Origin: Mongoliibacter sp.
Lineage (GTDB): Bacteria > Bacteroidota > Bacteroidia > Cytophagales > Cyclobacteriaceae
Assembly: GCF_007692705.1 (NCBI RefSeq)
Contig: NZ_REBN01000218.1
Span: 1 to 33,279, forward strand
DNA length: 33,279 bases
Direction of reading: 5' to 3'
Under the pieces are notes generated by a model. It ran no database searches. It was not told the origin of the DNA and saw only the letters and a list, made by a program, of their open reading frames with translations. Positions within the stretch are counted from its first letter, which is position 1; every line of letters begins with the position of its first letter. Shown piece by piece: positions 24,339 through 32,778 of this stretch. Position numbers and translations under genes: made by a program.

Positions 24339-24879
24339 ATTTGCTTTCAAGAATCTCCTTAAGGTTTCTGAGACCGTTTTCAAAATCGTCACCTATCATT
24401 TTTTCCATGTCCATTACCAATAGCATGGCATTCATGGGGTAGGCCATGTGTCCATCAAAACCCCAACGAACTTTGGTGCTAAAATTAGTGGCTTCTTCAA
24501 ATTCCATAAATGCTTTGTCATTTGCCTCAAAAGGCTCAAAAAAGCGCAAAGCATAATCAATCCTTTTGCCATCTTCAATAGCTATAATTTCTTGCTCACC
24601 TGAACCCACATCCGGGTTTTCACTTCTCCAAAAAGAAACAAAACCAACTTCGCCATCAGTGCCTCTATACTCTTTGTGCATATCAGGATCCTTCAGCGCC
24701 CATTTACTATAGTTGTTTTGGTTCTTCAACATTTTGGTGTAAGCGTAGACCTCCTGGTGTGGCCTTTCTATTGTCACTTCTTTGACCACGGAATAATCAC
24801 GCGGAACAAAAAGTGCTGCTATAAATGGAATGACTAAAATAATAGCCAACACGATACCAGCAATTTTTAGAAATTTCAT
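24337..24879 (-). CDS. SRPBCC-family protein with N-terminal membrane anchor
   Basis: A 180-residue protein. Residues 1-26 form one hydrophobic helix (FLKIAGIVLAIILVIPFIAALFV), probably a membrane anchor. The rest fits the SRPBCC (START/Bet v 1-like) helix-grip fold: KEVTIERPHQEVYAYTKMLKNQNNYSKWALKDPD at the start, then strand pairs (GEVGFVSFWRSE, KRIDYALRFFEPFEANDKAFMEFEEA, TKVRWGFDGHM) and a long C-terminal helix (MEKMIGDDFENGLRNLKEILE). Such domains bind hydrophobic ligands; several Bacteroidota proteins of this form are labelled polyketide cyclase-like without proven activity. It lies 42 bp after the alpha/beta hydrolase stop, so it is probably the second gene of that transcript. Ligand unknown. 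Confidence 0.85.
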   Translation of the reverse strand: MKFLKIAGIVLAIILVIPFIAALFVPRDYSVVKEVTIERPHQEVYAYTKMLKNQNNYSKWALKDPDMHKEYRGTDGEVGFVSFWRSENPDVGSGEQEIIAIEDGKRIDYALRFFEPFEANDKAFMEFEEATNFSTKVRWGFDGHMAYPMNAMLLVMDMEKMIGDDFENGLRNLKEILESK

Positions 24880-24921
24880 AGTTATTATGGGTTGATAATC
24901 AGTGAATTTAGGTATTCAGCA

Positions 24922-25737
24922 TCAAAATATTGGCATTGTATTTCCATATTTTTGAACAAAATCAAAAGTATCTTCAACTAAAGTATTATGGCCACTTTGA
25001 AGCTCAAAGTTTTTGAGGTTGGGGATTTTTGAACTGAAACGTTCCAGGTTGTCAGGAGTGATCATTTTATCATATGTTCCAGTGACCAAAAAAATTGGTT
25101 GTTGGTGCATACGTGCCATTTTGATGATGTAGGATAAATCCGTTTGCATAGGTTTAAAAACATTCCAGGTAAAATAGACCTGTGCCCTTTTGGTTCGGGT
25201 TTGCATTTGGAACTTGACAAATTTCACCAAGCTACTTTGTAGGAACCCCAGTCTATGCAATATATCTATGGTTTTAAAAAAGCGGTCAGGGTGGAATACA
25301 ACATGTTTAAATATCCTGTTCAGGATTCCTGGAAAGGTAGCCATATTATACCAAAAACCTGTTTTGATACCATCCGGAGCCATGAGTAGCAATGATTGAA
25401 CGTAATTTGGGAAAAGTTCATAAGTGATTAAGCTGAACTTTCCACCCATAGAATAACCTATGAGGTGAAATTCTTTGAAGGATTCTTCAGCCATTAATTT
25501 TAAAAGAACGTCTCTCCAGATTTCTTTGGTCAGCTTTTTTGAAATTGACTTCCAGCTGCTTTGCCCATGGTAAAAAATGTCTATCAGTAAGAAGCTTTGG
25601 TGTTCTTTACGAATTTGTAAAAATGGGTAATAGATCTTACGGTTTTGTCCGAAACCATGGAAAAACAAGTGCACATCAGGACCTTTTCCATGTCTTTCAT
25701 AAGCTAACTTGCCCAAGGCGGTTTCTAAAAACTTCAT
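24922..25737 (-). CDS. alpha/beta hydrolase
   Basis: A 271-residue hydrolase with no signal peptide, so cytosolic. The oxyanion motif is HGFG (residues 27-30), the nucleophile is Ser96 in GYSMGG, and the acid and base are Asp223 in GTYDKMI and His250 in SGHNTL. The order and spacing fit the esterase/lipase-like alpha/beta hydrolase superfamily. A basic, aromatic cap region (about 125-190: WYNMATFPGILNRIFKHVVFHPDRFFKTID) suggests a lipid-like or membrane-associated substrate, but that is inference. It is the first gene of a probable two-gene minus-strand unit with the SRPBCC protein. Confidence 0.9.
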   Translation of the reverse strand: MKFLETALGKLAYERHGKGPDVHLFFHGFGQNRKIYYPFLQIRKEHQSFLLIDIFYHGQSSWKSISKKLTKEIWRDVLLKLMAEESFKEFHLIGYSMGGKFSLITYELFPNYVQSLLLMAPDGIKTGFWYNMATFPGILNRIFKHVVFHPDRFFKTIDILHRLGFLQSSLVKFVKFQMQTRTKRAQVYFTWNVFKPMQTDLSYIIKMARMHQQPIFLVTGTYDKMITPDNLERFSSKIPNLKNFELQSGHNTLVEDTFDFVQKYGNTMPIF

Positions 25738-26023
25738 ATGTATGTATTTTTTCTTTCAATAGTCATTACCTGTCATAGGTATTGGAATGGAATCATTGAT
25801 AGCGATATTGATCGGAACTTTCAGGTGTGTCTCAATTTCATATCAGGCCTTGGTTTTCTGCCTATAAAGCTACCGGAATTTTTATTTGTGGCACTTTTAT
25901 TCTAGAAACTTTTAGTCCTTATGTTCGATCATGAACAAATAATATTTCTTTTTGGTCATTTCTGAACAGTGGGACAGTATTTCATTTTAGTAAGTATATA
26001 AAATAAGAAAAAAAATTTCAATA

Positions 26024-26067
26024 AAAACTTAGGAAACTTTGAACTTTCATAAAGTTTCTCAAGTTTT
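26024..26067. promoter_or_regulatory. nested palindromic operator, probably for the TetR-family repressor
   Basis: Two inverted-repeat pairs share one centre (26045.5). The inner pair is GAAACTTT (26033-26040) with AAAGTTTC (26051-26058); the outer pair is AAAACTT (26024-26030) with AAGTTTT (26061-26067). Fifteen of seventeen arm positions pair, around a 10-bp spacer. The element covers both promoter boxes of the tetR/efflux operon, the expected place for an autorepressor site. Sequence symmetry is seen directly; binding by the TetR protein is inferred. Confidence 0.65.
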
Positions 26068-26068
26068 G
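26038..26068 (+). promoter_or_regulatory. promoter of the tetR-RND efflux operon
   Basis: TTTG (26038-26041) is followed after 19 bp by AAGTTTTG (26061-26068), which matches the Bacteroidota TAnnTTTG box at five of six fixed positions. The predicted transcript would start near 26074-26076, leaving a leader of about 14 bases before the TTG start of tetR. Both boxes lie within or at the edge of the nested palindrome. Confidence 0.6.
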
Positions 26069-26088
26069 TGTTCTAATCGAAAATTAAT

Positions 26089-26712
26089 TTGGAGACGAAA
26101 GAAAAAATAATTGAAACTGCGACGGAGCAATTTATGCGCTTCGGAGTGAGATCGGTCACCATGGATGATATAGCCAGACAGGCAGGTGTATCCAAAAAGA
26201 CCATCTATCAGGAGTTTTCGGATAAAAACCAACTTGTGTATGAGACCTTTCAAGCAGCCATTGAGAGTGATAAATGTTCCATGGAGAGGTTTCCCCAAAA
26301 GAAAATAGGGGTCATTGAGCACTTGGTACAATTGTCCCAATACATGCGTGAGCGATTTGCAAATATCAACCCATATATTCTTAACGAAATCCAAAGGTAT
26401 TTCCCACAGAGTTGGCAATTGTTTGAAGATTTTAAAAAGGATTTTGTACTCAAGGAGATCATCGAACTGTTGGATTCAGGCAAAGAGCAGGGGTATTTCA
26501 GACCGGAGATCAACTCAGAGATCTTGGGACTTTTAAGATTGGAACAAATGATGTTAAGTTTTGATCCGATCAAATTTCCACCCTCCAAATACAATATTGT
26601 AGATCTTCAGCTGGAAATCTTTGAGCATTTTCTTTATGGGATTTTTACAGAGAAAGGAAAAGAAGCATACCAAAACCAAAAAAATTCAAAGCAACATGAA
26701 AACCACAATTAA
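26089..26712 (+). CDS. TetR/AcrR-family transcriptional regulator
   Basis: A 207-residue one-component regulator, a likely local repressor of the efflux genes that follow. The N-terminal helix-turn-helix is clear: KIIETATEQFMRFGVRSVTMDDIARQAGVSKKTIYQEFSDKNQLVYETF, residues about 6-54. The C-terminal ligand-binding domain (about 60-200) is all-helical and divergent, so the inducer cannot be named. The start is TTG at 26089: an in-frame stop lies at 26074, no ATG or GTG lies between, and the first internal ATG would remove the first HTH helix. The gene ends inside the next gene: the TolC-like start codon lies 17 bp before its end, coupling expression of the two. A palindrome covers the promoter, consistent with autorepression. 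Its C-terminus is Lys/Gln-rich (KEAYQNQKNSKQHENHN). Confidence 0.92.
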   Translation: METKEKIIETATEQFMRFGVRSVTMDDIARQAGVSKKTIYQEFSDKNQLVYETFQAAIESDKCSMERFPQKKIGVIEHLVQLSQYMRERFANINPYILNEIQRYFPQSWQLFEDFKKDFVLKEIIELLDSGKEQGYFRPEINSEILGLLRLEQMMLSFDPIKFPPSKYNIVDLQLEIFEHFLYGIFTEKGKEAYQNQKNSKQHENHN

Positions 26713-28054
26713 ACAGAAATCAGGTATCGCAGCATGCCTGTTTGCGGTTTTTGCAGTCTTTAGTACCCAGGCACAGCAGGTAGTGGAATTATCACTGGAA
26801 GAAAGCCTTCGCTATGCATTGGAGAATAATGTGGATGCAAAAAATGCGCAATTGGAAACACTGATTGCAAAAGCCACAGTTGTTGAAAGGAGATCTGAAG
26901 GTCTTCCTCAGATTAATGCTAATGTAGACCTAACTTATAATGCTGCCATTCCGGTAGTATTTGTTCCGAATGAAGGTCCTTTTGCAGACCCCAGTGTTGA
27001 ATTGGATGTATTACCTTTAAGATTTGGGGTTCCTCTAAGTTCTTCAGTTGCAATACAAGCAACTCAAATGATTTTTGACGGGTCATATTTTGTAGGATTG
27101 CAGGCGGCCAAAACATATAAAATGTTAACTGAATATGACAGACTCAAAACTGAAATTGACGTCAAGGAAGGTGTTAAAAAAGCATATTATTCAGTATTGG
27201 TTAATGATCAAAGAAGGCAGTTGATAGAAGCAAACCTTGAAAGATTGGAAGTATTGTTGAGAGAGACTACTGAGCTCTACGAATCAGGATTTGCAGAAAA
27301 GTTGGATGTTTCTAGGGTGAAAGTTCAACGTAACAATATTAAAACAGAACTGGATAAAGTTTTGGCAGCTACAATGATCAGTGTCGAGCTTTTTAAATTA
27401 CAAATCGGACTTCCCGGAAATCAGGAAGTGTACTTGACAGAATCATTGGAGGATCTTAATACCCGCCTTGATGTGGAAGAGCTAATGGGAATGGATGGAC
27501 AGAGAAGGGTCGAAGTTGATCAGATAGATACCAACCTTGATTTGGTTAGGCTAGATCTGAAAAATAATCAGGTACAATATATTCCGAGAATATCCGCTTT
27601 TGCTACCTACCAAAGAAATGCTGCAAGTGAGCGCATAGGAGATATCCTTCAAACAAACAGATGGTTTACTGGAGCTTTTATAGGTGGGTCCTTATCGATT
27701 CCTATTTTTGATGGCCTCGCCAAAAGTGCTAGGATACAACAAAATCGGGTGCAGATCAGGCAGCTTGAAAATCAGTCCCTTTTCATTGACCAAAATATTG
27801 AAGTGGAAAAGTTTCAGTCTAAGGCAAATCTTCAAAATAGTCTTTCAGCATTGGCTGTACAGGAGGAAAATATGGAACTGGCACTAGAAGTCTTTGAAAT
27901 GACCAAGATCAAATACCAGGAAGGTGTTGGGTCCAATCTTGAAGTAGTAGAGGCAGATTCTGCCTTGAAAGAAGCAGAAACCAATTATTTTTCAGCCCTC
28001 TACGATGCCTTGATTGCGAAAGTCGAATTAGAAAAAGCATTGGGTATTTTATAA
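26696..28054 (+). CDS. TolC-family outer membrane efflux protein
   Basis: The outer-membrane channel of a tripartite pump, 452 residues from the ATG at 26696, which begins a good Sec signal (MKTTIKQKSGIAACLF then STQAQ). The mature protein has the two-fold OEP repeat: LSLEESLRYALENNVDAKNAQLE at the first helix, and a second half with FIGGSLSIPIFDGLAKSARIQQNRVQIR. Long coiled-coil helices follow (NIEVEKFQSKANLQNSLSALAVQEENMELALEVFEMTKIKYQEG), and the end carries VGSNLEVVEADSALKEAETNYFSALYDALIAKVELEKALG, the family C-terminal signature. A longer reading from 26621 lies inside tetR and places 25 charged residues before the signal peptide, so I reject it. It overlaps tetR by 17 bp and is followed by the adaptor gene after 30 bp. 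Confidence 0.95.
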   Translation: MKTTIKQKSGIAACLFAVFAVFSTQAQQVVELSLEESLRYALENNVDAKNAQLETLIAKATVVERRSEGLPQINANVDLTYNAAIPVVFVPNEGPFADPSVELDVLPLRFGVPLSSSVAIQATQMIFDGSYFVGLQAAKTYKMLTEYDRLKTEIDVKEGVKKAYYSVLVNDQRRQLIEANLERLEVLLRETTELYESGFAEKLDVSRVKVQRNNIKTELDKVLAATMISVELFKLQIGLPGNQEVYLTESLEDLNTRLDVEELMGMDGQRRVEVDQIDTNLDLVRLDLKNNQVQYIPRISAFATYQRNAASERIGDILQTNRWFTGAFIGGSLSIPIFDGLAKSARIQQNRVQIRQLENQSLFIDQNIEVEKFQSKANLQNSLSALAVQEENMELALEVFEMTKIKYQEGVGSNLEVVEADSALKEAETNYFSALYDALIAKVELEKALGIL

Positions 28055-28084
28055 CACTTTACTTAAGAAATTATCAAACCGAAT

Positions 28085-29212
28085 ATGAAAACTTATTTTC
28101 CAATATTAATGAGTGCCGTGATTTTGATGGCCGTATCCTGTGGCCAAAAAGATGAGGTCGCAGCAAAAAAAGAAAGTCTGGAATCCAAAAAGAAAGAAAT
28201 GGCCTCTCTGAGGACTTCAATCGAAGCTTTGGAAAAGGAAATTGCCGAGTTGGATCCTGAATTTGGAAGGCAAAACAGAAAGTCAGTCTTAGTCTCTACT
28301 TTAGACCCAAAAGTAGGTCAGTTTGATCATTTTGTAGAAGTGACCGGCTCTGTATTATCCAGAAAAAATGTAAACATCAGCGGTGAAGTATCCGGGAGAG
28401 TCAATGAAATCACAGCGGTAGAAGGCATGCAGGTAAAAGCAGGTCAAGTTCTGGCCAGAGTTGATTCTGAGTCTATCCTGAGAAATATGGACGAAGTGGA
28501 GAAGCAACTTGAATTGGCCAATACCATATTTGAACGGCAGGAGAGATTATGGGACCAACAAATAGGTACTGAATTGCAGTACTTAGAAGCCAAAAATAGA
28601 AAAGAAACCCTGGAAAAAAATCTTGCTAGTCTGAAGACGCAGGAGTCAAGGACTGTTATCAGGGCTCCTTTCAATGGAACTGTGGAATCAGTTGTTATTC
28701 GCTTGGGCGAATTGGTTCAGCCAGGAACTCCTTTATTTCAATTTATTGGGGATAGCGACTTGTTTATCGAAGCTGACTTGTCAGAAAGATATGTAGGGGT
28801 AGTAGGTAGAGGGGATTCTGTAGAAATTACTTTTCCTTCTATTGATACAAACCTTAAAACCAAGGTATCTGCTGTAGGAGGTATAATCAATCCCAATAAC
28901 AGGACTTTTAAAGTAGAAGTGTTTCTTCCGAGAATGCAGAATGTAAAGCCTAATATGATCTCAGTTTTGAGAATAAAAGACTACGAAAGCGAGAATGCGG
29001 TAACAGTACCTAACTACCTTATTTTACAGGATACCAAAGGGGATTATGTCTTTACCGTCGAGGATGGGAAGAGCCGTAAGAGGTATGTCAAAAGGGGAAG
29101 GACCTATAGGGAAATTACAGAAATAATTGAAGGTCTTGATGGAACCGAAACTTTGGTGGACAAAGGTTTCAGGGAAGTAGGAGATGGTTTCAATGTAAAC
29201 ATTGCCCAATAA
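28085..29212 (+). CDS. RND efflux periplasmic adaptor subunit (HlyD/MFP family), lipoprotein
   Basis: The adaptor that bridges the inner-membrane pump and the outer-membrane channel, 375 residues. It has a lipoprotein signal with Cys19 (VILMAVSC), then a predicted coiled coil at about 28-60 (KKESLESKKKEMASLRTSIEALEKEIAELD) that is longer than in AcrA and lies before the barrel domain. The lipoyl half-motifs are SGEVSGRVNEITAVEGMQVKAGQVLARVD (about 99-127) and RAPFNGTVESVVIRLGELVQPGTPLFQFIG, with the alpha-hairpin between them. Beta-barrel and membrane-proximal parts follow to the end. It starts 30 bp after the TolC-like gene and its stop is 2 bp before the pump gene. Substrate unknown. Confidence 0.95.
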   Translation: MKTYFPILMSAVILMAVSCGQKDEVAAKKESLESKKKEMASLRTSIEALEKEIAELDPEFGRQNRKSVLVSTLDPKVGQFDHFVEVTGSVLSRKNVNISGEVSGRVNEITAVEGMQVKAGQVLARVDSESILRNMDEVEKQLELANTIFERQERLWDQQIGTELQYLEAKNRKETLEKNLASLKTQESRTVIRAPFNGTVESVVIRLGELVQPGTPLFQFIGDSDLFIEADLSERYVGVVGRGDSVEITFPSIDTNLKTKVSAVGGIINPNNRTFKVEVFLPRMQNVKPNMISVLRIKDYESENAVTVPNYLILQDTKGDYVFTVEDGKSRKRYVKRGRTYREITEIIEGLDGTETLVDKGFREVGDGFNVNIAQ

Positions 29213-29214
29213 TT

Positions 29215-32200
29215 ATGAGCCAGGTAGAAGATAAAAATAAAGGTATAATCCGGGAGTTTGGGCTAAGTTCACTTTCAGTTAATAATCAGACTTCAGTTGT
29301 AATTCTGGTCTTGATCATATCTGTTTTGGGGATGTTGGCCTATAGGACAATGCCTAAGGAAAGTTTTCCTGAAATCGTCATACCTACAGTATATGTAGGG
29401 ACTTCATACCCGGGCAATTCTCCTGTGGATATGGAGAATTTGATTACCAGGCCTATAGAAAAGGAACTGAAATCAATTAATAACATTAAAGATATCAAGT
29501 CCACATCTGTACAGGATTTTTCTTCTGTTGTTATTGAATTCAACCCTGGAGTGGAGATTACCAAGGCTTTACAGGATGTAAAAGATGCTGTAGATAAGTC
29601 AAAGAGTGAATTGCCCACTGACTTAGACAGAGATCCTGACGTATTGGAAATCAATACCTCGGATTTCCCTATCATGAATGTGAATATTTCAGGTAATTAT
29701 TCCGAGCAGGAATTGAAGAAATTTGGAGAATTCCTGGAGGATGAAATAGAGAAGCTTCCTGAAGTTTCCAAGGCTGAGCTAAGGGGAACAGTAGAAAGAG
29801 AAATACGGATCGACGCGGACATTTACAAGATGGAAGCATTGGGCGTGGCATTCAGCGATATTTCTGATGCAATTTCCCAAGAAAATGTCACCATATCAGG
29901 AGGGAATATTCTAGCAGGAGAGTTTAGACGTTCTTTGAGGATTACAGGAGAATTTACACATCCTGATGAAATCAAAGATATTATTATCAAAACTGAAGAA
30001 AACAAGATTGTTTATCTCGCAGATGTAGCGGAAGTTTCAGATACCTATAAGGAAAGGACCAGTTATGCCAGGAGCAATAAGCTTCCTGTAGTAACGGTCA
30101 ATGTCGTTAAGAGGAGTGGAGAAAACCTTTTGGATGCTGCGGATAAAATCAAAGATATTATCGATAAGGCCAAGATCAACAGGTTTCCTGAAGATTTGGA
30201 GATATCGATTACCAATGACCAATCAAAAACGACAAGATCTCAGGTGAATGACTTGGAGAACTCGATCATATTTGGGGTTATTTTAGTGGTTTTGGTTTTG
30301 ATGTTTTTCTTAGGCTTTAGGAATGCACTATTTGTAGGGATAGCGATACCGCTTTCTATGTTTATTTCTTTTCTGATCTTGAATGCGCTTGGTATTACTT
30401 TAAATCTAATGGTGCTCTTTGCTTTGATTTTGGCATTGGGGATGTTGGTTGATAATGGAATTGTGGTGGTAGAGAATGTTTACCGCTTGATGCAAGAAGG
30501 GAAGTCACCTATTAGGGCAGCAAAAGAAGGAGTGGGTGAAGTAGCCTGGCCTATCATTACATCCACTGCGACCACATTAGCAGCATTTATGCCATTGGCA
30601 TTTTGGGATGATATCATTGGGGAGTTTATGAAATACCTTCCCATCACATTGATCATCGTTTTATCTTCTTCCCTTTTTGTAGCCTTAGTGGTCAATCCAG
30701 TGTTGACGTCTCTGTTTATGAAGGTTCAGGATGTGGAAAAGGACAAACCAAAAAGAAAGAACATCATGATAGCCATTGTGCTAATGGTGATGTCTGGTAT
30801 CAGCTACTTGGCAGGCTCCATTACTTTCGGGAATCTATTTGCACTTGCTGCTTTATTGACGATTTTCAATGTATTTGTACTAAGAGGAGCGATCAAATGG
30901 TTTCAGAATGTGTTTTTGGTCAACTTGGAAAACTTCTATGAAAAAACCCTGAAATTTGCCTTAAGAGGTAAACATCCATACCTGTTTTTTGGTGGAACAG
31001 TATTGCTGTTGTTTTTAAGCTTGGTATTGCTTGGTGTGAGGTCTCCAAAAGTCTTATTCTTCCCTGACAATCAGCCTGCACTTGTCAATGTGTTTATAGA
31101 AAACCCTATTGGTACGGATACTGAAGCTACCAATGATTTTATGAAACAAATGGAGGATGAGTTGACAGATGTTTTGGCACCTTATGAGAATATCATAGAA
31201 GCGATCATTACGCAGGTAGGTGAAGGAACTGGCGATCAAATGTCCAGTATGGGAAATACGCCTACACCTCACAAGGCAAAAGTAACCATCAGCTTTGTTG
31301 AATATCAATTCAGACAGGGGGTCAATACCAATCGGGTGATGGAAGAAATCAGGGATTTGGTGGAAAAATATCCTGGAGTCTTGGTAACTGTCGACAAACA
31401 GACCGCTGGACCTCCAGTAGGTAAGGCCATAAATATCGAGGTCAGTGGGGAGAATTTTGAAGAACTTATCGCATATACCAATAGGTTTAGAGAGTTTCTA
31501 TCCAATGCGAACATTCCAGGTATTGAGGAGCTTAAATCTGATCTGGAGTTAGGCAGTCCGGAAGTGGTATTGAATATTGACAGAGAAAAAGCCAGGAGGT
31601 TTGGTCTTTCTACCTCTACTATCGCCAATGAACTGCGAACTGCATTATTTGGGTTGGAAGTATCCAAATTCAAAGATGGAGAGGATGATTACCCAATTCA
31701 ACTTCGTCTGAAAGATGAATATCGATATGACCTGACTTCACTGATCAATAAAAAAATCAACTTCCGGGATAAATTTGGCAATAAGAAAGAAGTGCCAATT
31801 TCCGCGGTTGCAGACTTGGAATACGGATCCACATACGGTTCTGTGAAAAGAAAGGACTTGGATAAAGTTATTACCGTTTTCTCCAATGTAACGGATGGAT
31901 ACAACCCGACTGAAATCAATAATCAGCTTAAAGCTTTGGCAGCTGACTTTGAAGAAATGGAAGGGATTACCATCAAATTTACGGGAGAACAGGAAGAGCA
32001 GGCCAAATCCACAGAATTCTTGATGAGAGCGCTTTTCATTGCGGTTTCTGTTATTTTCCTGATCATTGTGGCACAATTCAATTCGGTAACGACTCCATTT
32101 ATAATTCTGGCCTCTGTGGTGCTGAGTACCATTGGTGTATTCTTGGGCTTGGTAATTTTCAATATGGATTTTGTGGTCATTATGACCGGTATTGGGATCA

Positions 32201-32622
32201 TCTCGCTCGCTGGCGTGGTCGTCAATAATGCCATCGTATTGATAGATTATACCAACTTGGTAAGAGAGAGAAGGAGGGAAGAACTCAACACTCCTGAAGA
32301 TGAATACTTGCCATATAATGAATTATTGGACAGTATAGTACTTGGAGGAAAAACGAGGTTAAGACCGGTGTTGCTGACAGCCATCACTACGGTGTTGGGA
32401 CTGATACCTTTAGCTATTGGAATGAATATCAACTTCGCTACTTTACTGTCTTCTTTTGATCCTCAATTCTACGTAGGAGGGGATAATGCAGATTTTTGGG
32501 GCCCGATGGCGTGGACTGTAATATTTGGGTTAACCTTTGCTACTTTCCTTACGTTAGTGATTGTACCTGTCATGTATTTGATGGCAGATAAATTAAACAT
32601 GTTGATTCGTAGAATGAAATAG
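29215..32622 (+). CDS. RND-family efflux transporter, inner-membrane permease (AcrB-like)
   Basis: The proton-driven inner-membrane pump, 1135 residues against about 1040 for AcrB. It has the usual two-fold layout: TM1 (VVILVLIISVLGMLAYRTMP), porter domain, TM2-TM6 block (about 350-503), second porter half (from about 608) and the final TM block (about 940-1130). The proton-relay helix has one Asp (Asp413 in GMLVDNGIVVVENV); AcrB has two at this place. On TM10 the AcrB lysine is replaced by Asn (Asn1004-Asn1005 in GVVVNNAIVLIDY), common in this branch of RND pumps. An additional segment at about 516-558 (IMIAIVLMVMSGISYLAG and FALAALLTIFNVFVLRGA) adds two probable TM helices between TM6 and TM7. 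Substrate class cannot be set from sequence; drugs, bile-like or lipid-like compounds are all possible. The operon ends at the terminator 37 bp downstream. Confidence 0.95.
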   Translation: MSQVEDKNKGIIREFGLSSLSVNNQTSVVILVLIISVLGMLAYRTMPKESFPEIVIPTVYVGTSYPGNSPVDMENLITRPIEKELKSINNIKDIKSTSVQDFSSVVIEFNPGVEITKALQDVKDAVDKSKSELPTDLDRDPDVLEINTSDFPIMNVNISGNYSEQELKKFGEFLEDEIEKLPEVSKAELRGTVEREIRIDADIYKMEALGVAFSDISDAISQENVTISGGNILAGEFRRSLRITGEFTHPDEIKDIIIKTEENKIVYLADVAEVSDTYKERTSYARSNKLPVVTVNVVKRSGENLLDAADKIKDIIDKAKINRFPEDLEISITNDQSKTTRSQVNDLENSIIFGVILVVLVLMFFLGFRNALFVGIAIPLSMFISFLILNALGITLNLMVLFALILALGMLVDNGIVVVENVYRLMQEGKSPIRAAKEGVGEVAWPIITSTATTLAAFMPLAFWDDIIGEFMKYLPITLIIVLSSSLFVALVVNPVLTSLFMKVQDVEKDKPKRKNIMIAIVLMVMSGISYLAGSITFGNLFALAALLTIFNVFVLRGAIKWFQNVFLVNLENFYEKTLKFALRGKHPYLFFGGTVLLLFLSLVLLGVRSPKVLFFPDNQPALVNVFIENPIGTDTEATNDFMKQMEDELTDVLAPYENIIEAIITQVGEGTGDQMSSMGNTPTPHKAKVTISFVEYQFRQGVNTNRVMEEIRDLVEKYPGVLVTVDKQTAGPPVGKAINIEVSGENFEELIAYTNRFREFLSNANIPGIEELKSDLELGSPEVVLNIDREKARRFGLSTSTIANELRTALFGLEVSKFKDGEDDYPIQLRLKDEYRYDLTSLINKKINFRDKFGNKKEVPISAVADLEYGSTYGSVKRKDLDKVITVFSNVTDGYNPTEINNQLKALAADFEEMEGITIKFTGEQEEQAKSTEFLMRALFIAVSVIFLIIVAQFNSVTTPFIILASVVLSTIGVFLGLVIFNMDFVVIMTGIGIISLAGVVVNNAIVLIDYTNLVRERRREELNTPEDEYLPYNELLDSIVLGGKTRLRPVLLTAITTVLGLIPLAIGMNINFATLLSSFDPQFYVGGDNADFWGPMAWTVIFGLTFATFLTLVIVPVMYLMADKLNMLIRRMK

Positions 32623-32658
32623 CATGATTAAATAAAGGTTGGTGGTTTTTAAATGTAT

Positions 32659-32690
32659 AAACCCTTGAGGCTCTACTTCAAGGGTTTTTT
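32659..32690 (+). terminator. terminator of the efflux operon
   Basis: A perfect 10-bp stem (AAACCCTTGA at 32659-32668, TCAAGGGTTT at 32678-32687) with a 9-nt loop is followed by T residues to 32690 and a second T run from 32692. It closes the tetR-to-pump transcript and separates it from the UpxY-like gene. Confidence 0.88.
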
Positions 32691-32720
32691 ATTTTTTTCA
32701 GCTTCTCAAAAATCAGGTTC

Positions 32721-32756
32721 TTTGTCCAAGAGAGCTACTGAAATTTTGTATTTTTG
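32721..32756 (+). promoter_or_regulatory. possible promoter of the UpxY-like gene
   Basis: The -7 type box TATTTTTG (32749-32756) is a perfect match to TAnnTTTG and lies 22 bp before the ATG at 32779. The nearest TTTG upstream (32721-32724) is 24 bp away, longer than the usual 19-21, so the upstream half is doubtful. Confidence 0.35.
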
Positions 32757-32778
32757 AATCTAAATTTAATTTTTGAGT

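Larger units (their letters stand above)
25738..26088. other. 351-bp divergent intergenic region (hydrolase / efflux operon)
   Basis: This gap separates the minus-strand hydrolase from the plus-strand tetR gene. The right part contains a promoter and a nested palindrome at 26024-26068. A short dyad, TGTTC (25922-25926) and GAACA (25933-25937) with a 6-bp spacer, lies further left, and another GAACA half-site occurs at about 25963. No ORF of plausible quality is present. I could not find a convincing promoter for the hydrolase. Confidence 0.6.

Noticed and set aside
26621-26695. N-terminal extension of the TolC-like protein
   Set aside because: The 25 extra residues lie inside tetR and put charged residues before a good signal peptide that starts at the ATG at 26696.
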